Assembly (NCBI GenBank): GCA_963642705.1
Contig: CAVIHU010000003.1
Location: 67,252 to 131,251 of the forward strand
DNA from: UBA11524 sp963642705
GTDB lineage: Bacteria; Bacillota; Clostridia; Christensenellales; Aristaeellaceae
DNA: 64,000 nt
Direction of reading: 5' to 3'
Made by a program: the position numbers and the translations under genes. The notes beneath the pieces are model-generated. The model was not told the origin of the DNA, did no database searches, and was given only the letters and a program-made list of their open reading frames with translations. Below, piece by piece: positions 25,325-32,887 of the stretch (its first letter is position 1; the number at the start of each line of letters is the position of its first letter).

Positions 25325-27076
25325 AAAAAGGTCGTTTCTGTTCTGCTGCTTGCGTGCATGCTGGTGATGAGCTGCGCTTTCGCAGAGGTTGCATCGCCGG
25401 TGGCGGGCGAGGTGAAGACCATCATTGACTTCGCGGATGAGAACACCGCGTTCCTCGGTCTGGACATGACCCTGGGCAACGCGGATGCCGCGGAGCTGAG
25501 CGTGATTGACTATCAGAACGGCAAGGCGCTGTGCATCAGCCCTGCTGCGGTTGGCAAGGTGCCGTACGTTTCCCTGAACATTGATGCCCTGCTGGGCGAA
25601 AACCTGGACAAGGCTGTCAAGATGACCTTCGATGTCGGTGTCGAGCTGGGCACGGACGGTGCCTTCTACGCGCAGTCCGGTAAGGTCTACATGGTCAGCG
25701 GTGAGGACAGCTCCAAGAAAGAGGCTGACTGGTCGGTGTACATGGAGCGCAAGAATCCAAAGACCGCGACGGTGAACATCCCCGAGGGGGCGCTCGTGTC
25801 CGGCCGCGGCGATACGCTTCAGATCAGCAAGGAAGTTGACAACTTCACCGCATCCGGTAAGTTTGACGGTGAGGCGCCGCGCGATTTTTACATCGGCAAC
25901 ATCCAGTTCTTCGATGCGGACGGCAATGCGCTGTCCATCGACACGACGGCTGTTTGGACGGCACCGGAAACCGGAGAGGATCGCACGAACCTCTACGACG
26001 TGAAGAACGCGGTTGAATTCGCAGGCTTTGCGTGCGAGGGCAGCGGTTGGGGTCAGAATGGCTTCGATATTCCGCAGGAAATCATCGATGCACTCGTGCC
26101 CGGCGCTGTGATCGAAATCTCCTTCGAGTCCGAGGACGGCACGATGTGGATTGTTATGCCGGATGCAGCAGCGGGCTGGACGCGCGTTGCGCAGGGTACG
26201 GCGGCAATCAACAACAGCGGCACGGTCTGCCAGATCACGTATGAGCAGATGGCGGCGTTGCTGGGCGAGGACAAGACGACGTGGGGCGGCCGCATGCAGT
26301 GCGAGGCTGCCAGCGCGTGGAAGGTCTATTCCGTGAAGGTCGGCGAAAAGACGCCGCACATGGTCGCCTCTGAGATCGTGTCCTTCGATGGCTTTGCCTG
26401 CGAGGGCGGCGCGTGGGGACAGAACGGCTTTGATATGCCCGAGGCGGTGCGCGATGCGCTCGTGCCCGGCACGGCGGTGCAGATTGACTTCGAGTCTGAG
26501 GACGGCACGATGTGGATCGTCATGCCTGACTCTGCGGCGGGCTGGATGCGCGTCGCGCAGGGTGAAGCAACGATCTCCGGCGGCAAGGCGTATGTGACGT
26601 ACGAGCAGATTGCTGCGGCGTGCGGCGAAGACAAGTCCGCCTGGGGCACCCGTATGCAGTGCGAAGCCGCCAGCGCATGGAAGGTCTACGCAGTGACCGT
26701 CGTCAGCATCGACTACATGGTTGGTTCTCATGACAACATCGCGTTCGAGGGCGCGGCGTGCGAAGGCAGTGCATGGGGACAGAACGGCATCGAGATGCCT
26801 GAAAACATCGTTGCAGCGCTCGTGCCCGGTGCGGTCATCAACATCTCCTACGAGTCCGAGACGAACAACATCTGGATTGTCATGCCTGATGCGGCTGCCG
26901 GCTGGTCCCGCATTCAGCAGCAGACGGCTGTGACGGACGGCTCTGTGGCGCAGATCACCTTCGAGCAGATCGCTGAGGTTTGCGGCGATGATGTTTCCAC
27001 GTGGGGCAGCCGGATGCAGTTTGAATCCGATGGCGCGTGGAAGGTCTACGCTGTGACGGTCGGTCAGAGCAACTGA
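25322..27076 (+). CDS. Secreted protein with three tandem ~120-residue domains, possibly carbohydrate-binding
   Basis: A 584-residue protein from GTG 25322. A Sec signal peptide (VSVLLLACMLVMSCAFA-EV) is followed by a ~200-residue beta-rich domain of its own. Three near-identical modules come next, starting near bases 26010, 26376 and 26736 (periods 122 and 120 residues). Each has a CEG-x-x-WGQNG block, ALVPG-(A/T)-V, an ES(E)-x-x-WIVMPD-(A/S)-AAGW block and WG-x-RMQ-(C/F)-E...WKVY(S/A)V. Repeated beta modules with invariant Trp are usual for carbohydrate-binding domains, but I do not recognise the family. The Cys at the signal peptide end is followed by AFA and is not a proper lipobox. The gene lies between permeases and the second binding protein. 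Confidence 0.75.
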   Translation: MKKVVSVLLLACMLVMSCAFAEVASPVAGEVKTIIDFADENTAFLGLDMTLGNADAAELSVIDYQNGKALCISPAAVGKVPYVSLNIDALLGENLDKAVKMTFDVGVELGTDGAFYAQSGKVYMVSGEDSSKKEADWSVYMERKNPKTATVNIPEGALVSGRGDTLQISKEVDNFTASGKFDGEAPRDFYIGNIQFFDADGNALSIDTTAVWTAPETGEDRTNLYDVKNAVEFAGFACEGSGWGQNGFDIPQEIIDALVPGAVIEISFESEDGTMWIVMPDAAAGWTRVAQGTAAINNSGTVCQITYEQMAALLGEDKTTWGGRMQCEAASAWKVYSVKVGEKTPHMVASEIVSFDGFACEGGAWGQNGFDMPEAVRDALVPGTAVQIDFESEDGTMWIVMPDSAAGWMRVAQGEATISGGKAYVTYEQIAAACGEDKSAWGTRMQCEAASAWKVYAVTVVSIDYMVGSHDNIAFEGAACEGSAWGQNGIEMPENIVAALVPGAVINISYESETNNIWIVMPDAAAGWSRIQQQTAVTDGSVAQITFEQIAEVCGDDVSTWGSRMQFESDGAWKVYAVTVGQSN

Positions 27077-27115
27077 ACGCTGGCTGACAAGAGAGTCCAA
27101 TCAAAATGAACCTTA

Positions 27116-27150
27116 CGGAGGAGGTTGGGATGCGTCCCGACCTTCCTCCG
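27116..27150 (+). other. Intercistronic stem-loop before the second binding protein
   Basis: CGGAGGAGGT (27116-27125) pairs with ACCTTCCTCCG (27140-27150), with an inner GGG/CCC. No T tract follows. Such stems often stabilise or separate mRNA of abundant binding-protein genes in an operon. Confidence 0.6.
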
Positions 27151-27197
27151 CAGATGTTAGACGTATCCCAATAAGCAGCAAGGAGGACTCAAATTCA

Positions 27198-28604
27198 ATG
27201 AAAAAGTTTTCCGCACTTTTGCTCGCCCTGACGATGGTGCTGAGCATGACCGTTATCGCCGCCTCCGCCGAGGAGACGCGCGTGATCACCATCGGTACGA
27301 CATGGGATCTTTACTGGGACTCCTTTGATGAATCCATCGATGCAAATCCCTACTACAGCGGCACGACCGCGGACGAAATGCAGTTCGCGAACGTGAAGAA
27401 GATCGAAGAAAAGTGGAACGTGAAGTTCGAATATATCAACCTGACGTACGCAGGCGCGAAGGAGTCCATCAACACCTCCGTGCTGGCAGGTACGCCGGAC
27501 GTTGATATCTATATGCTCGACCTGCCGATTTCTGCGCCTGCTGCGGCGAACGGCTATGTGGTTGACCTGCGCGACGTACTGCCCAGCGAAAATGCTGTCC
27601 TGCAGGGCACCGACCCCGTCATGTCCTACATCGACACCGGCAGCGGCGCGGTGCAGCTGCTCTGCGCCAATAATGCGGAAAACATGGTCGGTTCGACCCT
27701 GCCACTTGCATTCAACCTGCAGATGATCGAGGATGCGAACCTTGAGGATCCGCGCGACCTGGTTGAAAGAGGCGAATGGACATGGGATAAGTTCCGCGAA
27801 TACTGCATTGCGCTGACGAAGGACACCGACGGCGATGGCAACATCGATGTGTACGGCTTCGGCGGCTGGCCGGGCGATTACTTCTTGAATTTGGTTATGT
27901 CCAACGGCACAAATGTTGCCGCAACCGCGACCGAGAACCTGTCCTCGCCTGAGGTTGGTGAAGTGTTGCAGTTCATCCAGGACCTGAACCTGGTGGACAA
28001 GGTCATGTATCCGATTCCGGAAGAGAACGGCTGGGACGTCTGCCGCTTCCTGTATCGCGACGGCAAGGTCGCCTTCACGTCCATTGCCGCCTGGATTATG
28101 GACTCCAATGCTGACTATGCTTATCAGAAGCCTGACGGCGTAACGCTCGATTTTGACATGATCTTTATTCCGTGGCCTGTCGGACCGCACGGCAACGCGG
28201 AAACCAACGCCCAGAAGGTAACCCAGAACTCCACCTTTGTCATTCCGGTCGGCGTGGAGGATCCGGAGCTTGTCTTCAATGTGCTCTATGACCTGCTTAA
28301 CTGGTACGGCTACGATGCCGGCAGCGAGGACGGCGGCGAGGCGGCTCTTGCTATCCGCGACGATCCTGAAACGCTTGGCTGGTGGTACGGCGTGACCGCG
28401 AAGGATATCGACCTGCAGGATTACAACTTCGAAATCATGATGGAAATGGGTCGCCATCAGATGCTGGACAACTATGCCAGCCTCAGCGGCGAGTATGAGC
28501 TGCCTTTGCGCGAGTTTATTAACGGCGACTACACGACTGCACAGCTGCAGGAGACGTATCGTCAGAGCATCCAGGATGGCATCAACGCTCTGCTTGGCAA
28601 GTAA
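27198..28604 (+). CDS. Extracellular sugar-binding protein of an ABC importer
   Basis: A 468-residue family 1 solute-binding protein. The ATG follows AAGGAGG. The signal peptide is LLALTMVLSMTVIAASA-EE, cut by signal peptidase I and without lipobox cysteine. The mature part begins VITIGTTWDLYWDSFDE and has the family landmarks EKWNVKFEYINLTY, a GTPDVDIYMLDL cradle strand, WTWDKFREYCIALTKDTDGDG and an IPVGVEDPELVFNVLYDLLNWY block near the C-terminus. Such proteins bind plant oligosaccharides and deliver them to LplB/YtcP-type permeases, here likely the second pair. A strong terminator follows. Confidence 0.9.
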   Translation: MKKFSALLLALTMVLSMTVIAASAEETRVITIGTTWDLYWDSFDESIDANPYYSGTTADEMQFANVKKIEEKWNVKFEYINLTYAGAKESINTSVLAGTPDVDIYMLDLPISAPAAANGYVVDLRDVLPSENAVLQGTDPVMSYIDTGSGAVQLLCANNAENMVGSTLPLAFNLQMIEDANLEDPRDLVERGEWTWDKFREYCIALTKDTDGDGNIDVYGFGGWPGDYFLNLVMSNGTNVAATATENLSSPEVGEVLQFIQDLNLVDKVMYPIPEENGWDVCRFLYRDGKVAFTSIAAWIMDSNADYAYQKPDGVTLDFDMIFIPWPVGPHGNAETNAQKVTQNSTFVIPVGVEDPELVFNVLYDLLNWYGYDAGSEDGGEAALAIRDDPETLGWWYGVTAKDIDLQDYNFEIMMEMGRHQMLDNYASLSGEYELPLREFINGDYTTAQLQETYRQSIQDGINALLGK

Positions 28605-28620
28605 TCCGGTGTAAACACAA

Positions 28621-28653
28621 CCTCCATCGCGGGTTTGCCTGCGGTGGAGGTTT
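28621..28653 (+). terminator. Rho-independent terminator of the uptake locus
   Basis: CCTCCATCGC (28621-28630) pairs with GCGGTGGAGG (28641-28650, one G-U), followed by TTT. Confidence 0.8.
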
Positions 28654-28662
28654 CTGATGCTC

Positions 28663-28759
28663 AGGCAACACCGTACAGTTCGGCGGCACTGCTGAATGTG
28701 CCTTTTGTGTCTGCTGAAATTCACCATTCATCGCACCACCTCATTTGTGAGGCATTACC
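28663..28759 (+). repeat. Dispersed non-coding element, copy B (97 bp, internally shortened)
   Basis: This stretch matches 44394-44544 at both ends: (C/A)GGCAA(T/C)ACCG...TTCGG(T/C)GGC...GCTGAATGTGCCTT on the left, and ATTCATCG...CC(G/A)CCTCATTTGTG...(T/A)(T/A)(A/G)CC on the right, same orientation. It lacks the central ~50 bp. It has no coding capacity and lies between the transport locus terminator and the first CE2 gene. Confidence 0.75.
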
Positions 28760-28783
28760 TTATATAGAAAGGCTGACCGTGAT

Positions 28784-29845
28784 ATGCAACCGGATGAACA
28801 GCGCATCCGCCCGAGTGACAGCCGCCTGCAGTATACAGGCCGTGTCGATATGGATGACCCTGACAACCCTGTATTTCTTTTTACCGCGTCGTATGTGCGC
28901 TTCCGCATGGTCGGGCACCATCTGCGCGTCATTCTGACGAACACGCATCATCTGTGGGAAAACCGGCTGGGTGTCGTCATCAACGGCGAACAGTTTGGTG
29001 TACTGCTCAAGTGGGATGCCGTGAACGAAATCGACCTGTCCGACCACCTGCACGACGGCGAAAATAATGTGATGCTCTTCAAGCGACAGGACAGCTGCTG
29101 CAAAATCACATTGCATGCGCTGATGATCGGCGCTTCGGATACGCTGCTCAATCCGCCGGAAAGGCAAACGCGGCGCATCGAATTCTACGGCGACAGCGTA
29201 TCGGCAGGGGAGGTTAGCGAAGCGGCGGATTATGCAGGAGAGCTCGATCCGCCGGAGCACAACGCGCGGTATAACAACGTGTACTTCAGCTATGCGTGGC
29301 AGGCGGCGCGGTTGCTCGATGCGGAGATCAGCGATATCGCACAGGGCGGCATCGCGCTGCAGGACGGTAATGGCTACTTCTTTGACACGGGAATGCTCTC
29401 GTGCTGGGATAAGCTCGCGTACAATCCGTATTTCGGAGCATTGAAGCCATGGGATTTCAGCCGCTTTACGCCGCATGTGGTCGTTGTCGCAATCGGGCAG
29501 AATGACAGGGCGAAGGGTGATTTCATGGCGGAGGATTACACGGGCGTGAAGGCGCAGCAGTGGCGCAGCGACTATGAAGGCTTCATCCGCGCGATTCGGG
29601 TCAAATATCCGCAGGCACACATTCTGCTGACGACGACCATCATGCAGCATACGCCGGAATGGGATGACGCGATTGAAGCGGTCTGCCGGAGGCTGTCGGA
29701 TTCGTGCGTGCATCATTTCCTGTATACAAGAAACGGATGCGGCACACCCGGGCATGTCCGTGCATCGGAGGCGGCGGAAATGGCACAGGAGCTGGCTGCG
29801 TATATTGAATCCATCCCGAACGTGTGGCAGGAGGAAAACACATGA
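28784..29845 (+). CDS. CE2-type carbohydrate esterase (acetylxylan/acetylmannan esterase-like), copy 1
   Basis: A 353-residue protein without a signal peptide, so probably cytosolic. It should remove acetyl groups from imported xylo- or manno-oligosaccharides. The N-terminal ~125 residues are a beta domain with HLWENRLGVVINGEQF and NVMLFKRQDS. The SGNH hydrolase domain follows: block I FYGDSVSAGE (nucleophile Ser), AIGQND (block III), and catalytic His in GTPGHVRASEAAEMAQEL. This order, beta domain plus SGNH, is the CE2 architecture. The start follows AGAAAGG. It overlaps its paralogue by 4 nt. Substrate is inferred from neighbours. Confidence 0.82.
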   Translation: MQPDEQRIRPSDSRLQYTGRVDMDDPDNPVFLFTASYVRFRMVGHHLRVILTNTHHLWENRLGVVINGEQFGVLLKWDAVNEIDLSDHLHDGENNVMLFKRQDSCCKITLHALMIGASDTLLNPPERQTRRIEFYGDSVSAGEVSEAADYAGELDPPEHNARYNNVYFSYAWQAARLLDAEISDIAQGGIALQDGNGYFFDTGMLSCWDKLAYNPYFGALKPWDFSRFTPHVVVVAIGQNDRAKGDFMAEDYTGVKAQQWRSDYEGFIRAIRVKYPQAHILLTTTIMQHTPEWDDAIEAVCRRLSDSCVHHFLYTRNGCGTPGHVRASEAAEMAQELAAYIESIPNVWQEENT

Positions 29846-30909
29846 AGATTGAGCTTCTGGCGGGCGAAAAATATATAGCGCCGTCAGATCCCTGCATTCG
29901 TTACACGGGTAGAATCGACGACCGCAATCCGGACGCACCGGTGCTGGTGTATGTCTGCTCATCTGCTGAGATGATTGTCACGGGGCATATTCTGCGCGTC
30001 TTTCTGGAGAATAAGCGCGCCTTCTACCAGAATCGGCTGGGTGTAATCATCAACGGCGTGCAGACGAGCGTGCTGTTGTCGGACGGTGAACAGGCAATTG
30101 ACCTATCTGACCGGCTGACAGACGGCGAAAATCACGTCTTGCTTTTCAAACGGCAGGATTGCTGCCATGCGATGGTGCTGCACGGTTTTGCCGTCGCGGA
30201 GGATGCGCAATTGCGGATGCTTCTGCCGCGCCCGAGTCGGCGCATCGAGGTGTACGGCGACAGCGTGTCAGCAGGGGAAGTGTCCGAGGCGGAATTTGCA
30301 TGCGGTCAGACTGACCCAGAAGGGCATGAAGGGCGCTACAGCAATGGTTATTGGAGCTATGCATGGCAGACGGCACGCCTGTTGGGCGCTGAGCTGCACG
30401 ACAACGCCACCGGCGGTATGGCGCTGCTGGATGGCACAGGGTACTTCAATATGTCGGACACCATCGGTATGCTGAGCGCGTGGGACAAGGTGAACTTCTA
30501 TCCGCCGCTGGGCGAAACGTGCGAGTGGGATTTCAGCCGGTATACGCCGCATGTCGTGATTGCTGCCATCGGGCAGAATGATGCGCATCCGATCAACACC
30601 ATGGCGGAGGATGAGCACGGCGCACAGGCGGAGCGCTGGAAAAATGCTTATGCTGGATGGATCGGCGAAATCAGGAAGGTCTACCCAAAGGCGTATATCC
30701 TCCTGACGACAACGATTCTCGAACACGATGCGTCATGGGATCGCGCAATTGACGAGGTTTGTCGCAGACTGAGCGATCCGAAAATCCGCCATTTCCTGTA
30801 TACAGGGAACGGATGCGGCACGCCCGGACATGTCCGCCGTAGCGAGGCAGCACAGATGGCGCAGGAGCTGGCCGGATGGATCGATTCGCTGCCGGATGTG
30901 TGGCAATAA
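29842..30909 (+). CDS. CE2-type carbohydrate esterase, copy 2
   Basis: A 355-residue paralogue of the preceding gene, clearly a tandem duplication: ENRLGVVINGE/QNRLGVIINGV, LFKRQDSC/LFKRQDCC, YGDSVSAGEVSEA in both, GQND in both, and the same GNGCGTPGHVR tail. ATG 29842 follows GGAGG and overlaps the previous stop (ATGA), so the two are translated together and may form a heteromer or divide substrates (acetyl position). Residues between the GDS and GQND blocks differ, including MSDTIGMLSAWDK here. A terminator follows at once. Confidence 0.82.
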   Translation: MKIELLAGEKYIAPSDPCIRYTGRIDDRNPDAPVLVYVCSSAEMIVTGHILRVFLENKRAFYQNRLGVIINGVQTSVLLSDGEQAIDLSDRLTDGENHVLLFKRQDCCHAMVLHGFAVAEDAQLRMLLPRPSRRIEVYGDSVSAGEVSEAEFACGQTDPEGHEGRYSNGYWSYAWQTARLLGAELHDNATGGMALLDGTGYFNMSDTIGMLSAWDKVNFYPPLGETCEWDFSRYTPHVVIAAIGQNDAHPINTMAEDEHGAQAERWKNAYAGWIGEIRKVYPKAYILLTTTILEHDASWDRAIDEVCRRLSDPKIRHFLYTGNGCGTPGHVRRSEAAQMAQELAGWIDSLPDVWQ

Positions 30910-30910
30910 A

Positions 30911-30947
30911 AAGCAGCCCCTTGAGCGATGAACTCAGGGGGCTGCTT
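30911..30947. terminator. Bidirectional terminator between CE2 and guaB
   Basis: AAGCAGCCCCTTGAG pairs with CTCA-GGGGGCTGCTT across a short loop. Plus-strand T residues follow and the reverse side has A/T-rich flanks, so it can serve both convergent genes. Confidence 0.8.
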
Positions 30948-30960
30948 GCTGTTTGAAAAG

Positions 30961-32418
30961 TCAGGAGTTGCGGGAGTAGTTGGGAGCTTCCTTCGTGATG
31001 GAGATATCATGCGGATGGCTTTCGGCAAGACCGGCACCGGTGATCTTGATGAATTCGGTGTTCTTGCGGAGGTCATCGATGGTCTTTGCACCGCAGTAGC
31101 CCATGCCGGAGCGGATGCCGCCAACCATCTGGAACACGGTCTCGGACAGCAGTCCCTTGTAGGGCACGCGTCCTTCGACGCCTTCGGGAACAAGCTTCTT
31201 GGCATCATCCTGGAAGTAACGATCCTTGGAGCCGTGCTCCATGGCGGCCAGAGAACCCATGCCGCGATAGACCTTGTAGGAACGGCCTTGATAGATTTCG
31301 GTTGCACCGGGTGCTTCGTCGGTGCCGGCAAGCATGCTGCCGAGCATGACGCAGGAGCCGCCGGCGGCCAGCGCCTTGACGATGTCGCCGGAATATTTGA
31401 TGCCGCCGTCAGCAATAACACGGATGCCGTATTTGTCGGCTTCCTCGGCACAGTCGGACACGGCTGTCACCTGCGGAACGCCGATACCGGCGACCACACG
31501 GGTGGTGCAGATAGAGCCTGGACCGATGCCGACCTTCACGCAGTCAACGCCGGCGGAGATGAGGTCGTGCGTAGCGGCGGCGGTGGCAACGTTGCCGGCG
31601 AACAGCTGGATGTTGGGATAGCGCTTGCGGATGGCTTCCACCTGACGCAGCACACCGACGGAATGACCATGTGCCGTGTCAATGGAGATGACATCGACCT
31701 TCGCGTCAAGCAGCGCATCGATACGGTCGAACACGTCATGCGTTACGCCGACAGCGGCACCGCACAGCAGACGACCCTTGGCATCCTTGGCGGAATTCGG
31801 ATATTTGGTGGACTTCTCGATATCCTTGATGGTGATCAGACCGCGGAGCATGCCGTTCTCATCGACGATGGGGAGCTTCTCGATGCGGTGCTTCGCCAGA
31901 ATCTTTTTTGCCTCCTCCAGAGAGGTGCCGACGGGCGCGGTGATGAGGTTTTCGCTGGTCATGACCTCGCTGATCTTGCGGGTATAGTCCGTTTCAAAGC
32001 GCAGGTCGCGGTTGGTCAGGATGCCGACGAGCTTGCCGTCGCGGGTGATCGGGACGCCGCTGATGCGATAGCGTGCCATCAGGTTTTCCGCGTCCTGAAT
32101 CAGGTGGTCGGGAGAGAGAAAGAACGGATCGGTGATAACGCCGTGCTCGGAACGCTTGACCTTATCGACCTGAGCCGCCTGCTCGGCGATGCTCATGTTC
32201 TTGTGGATGATGCCCAGACCGCCCTCACGCGCCATGGCGATGGCCATGCGGGAGTCCGTCACGGTATCCATAGCGGCAGACATCAGGGGAATATTCAGCT
32301 TAATGACCGGAGTGAGCTGAATGGAGAGATCAACTTCCTTGGGCAGCACCTCGCTGCGTGCGGGTACCAGCAGAACATCGTCAAACGTAAGCCCTTCCCG
32401 AACAACCTTTTGCAGCAT
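30961..32418 (-). CDS. guaB: IMP dehydrogenase
   Basis: IMPDH oxidises IMP to XMP with NAD+, the committed step to GTP. The 485 residues are full length. The TIM barrel starts GLTFDDVLLVPARSEVLP. Two CBS domains are inserted (MARYRISGVPITRDGKLVGI; ILAKHRIEKLPIVDENGMLRG). The catalytic loop is GIGPGSICTTRVVAGIGVPQ with the active Cys, and the flap has GRVPYKG. ATG 32418 is preferred over the TTG at 32424 because AGGAGG lies 10 nt before it. The gene is monocistronic with a consensus promoter. Confidence 0.97.
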   Translation of the reverse strand: MLQKVVREGLTFDDVLLVPARSEVLPKEVDLSIQLTPVIKLNIPLMSAAMDTVTDSRMAIAMAREGGLGIIHKNMSIAEQAAQVDKVKRSEHGVITDPFFLSPDHLIQDAENLMARYRISGVPITRDGKLVGILTNRDLRFETDYTRKISEVMTSENLITAPVGTSLEEAKKILAKHRIEKLPIVDENGMLRGLITIKDIEKSTKYPNSAKDAKGRLLCGAAVGVTHDVFDRIDALLDAKVDVISIDTAHGHSVGVLRQVEAIRKRYPNIQLFAGNVATAAATHDLISAGVDCVKVGIGPGSICTTRVVAGIGVPQVTAVSDCAEEADKYGIRVIADGGIKYSGDIVKALAAGGSCVMLGSMLAGTDEAPGATEIYQGRSYKVYRGMGSLAAMEHGSKDRYFQDDAKKLVPEGVEGRVPYKGLLSETVFQMVGGIRSGMGYCGAKTIDDLRKNTEFIKITGAGLAESHPHDISITKEAPNYSRNS

Positions 32419-32499
32419 GGGCAATTATCCTCCTCATCACGCCAAAAGTGAAACATCAGCAGGTCGCTGCCTAATACGGCTACCTGTAGGTTATCCATA

Positions 32500-32528
32500 A
32501 TTGTAACAAAGCGTAAACCCTTTGTCAA
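32500..32528 (-). promoter_or_regulatory. Sigma-A promoter of guaB
   Basis: On the minus strand TTGACA and TACAAT are 17 nt apart, giving a leader of about 75 nt with a small hairpin before the ribosome site. No purine riboswitch consensus is seen. Confidence 0.8.
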
Positions 32529-32811
32529 TGGCTTAGATGACGAAAATTTGCCCGAAACGTAACAGAAAGGGTCAAGGGAAGGAACGCTGCTGCAGGATGC
32601 AGGGACAGCGTCATTGCCGGGGACACAACGCTCCAAATCACTTCCTTCTGCTGCGGAAGTCCTTCTCAATGCCTTTCCTCCATCTGGCTGTCAGCGGTGC
32701 TGCGCCGCGCACAGCATCCATCGCGTCGCTGATTGATCTGAAATTCTGGCGAGTGCACCTGCTGTCCGCATGGTAACCCTCCGCATGGTCGGCAGCTATG
32801 CCAGGCGTAAT

Positions 32812-32840
32812 AAGGCTGTGCAGCTTCTCTGTTGCACAGC
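32812..32840 (-). terminator. Terminator of the orphan binding-protein gene
   Basis: On the minus strand GGCTGTGCA pairs with TGCACAGCC over a 10-nt loop, then TTATT. It lies about 45 nt after the stop codon. Confidence 0.7.
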
Positions 32841-32887
32841 CATTCTATCGGTAATCGCGGGAGATTTGGTTGCCTGACAAGCGACAA

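Larger units (their letters stand above)
32419..32887. other. Intergenic region between guaB and an orphan binding protein
   Basis: The 469 nt contain the guaB leader with a possible hairpin (CAGGT-aGCC...GGC-agcg-ACCTG near 32469-32489, minus strand), the guaB promoter, and the terminator of the binding-protein gene near 32812-32840. Between 32540 and 32800 I see nothing I can support; a 79-codon frame there lacks any family signal. Confidence 0.55.

Noticed and set aside
32469..32489. Purine riboswitch in the guaB leader
   Set aside because: Only a small hairpin is present; the conserved loop sequences of purine or PRPP riboswitches are missing.
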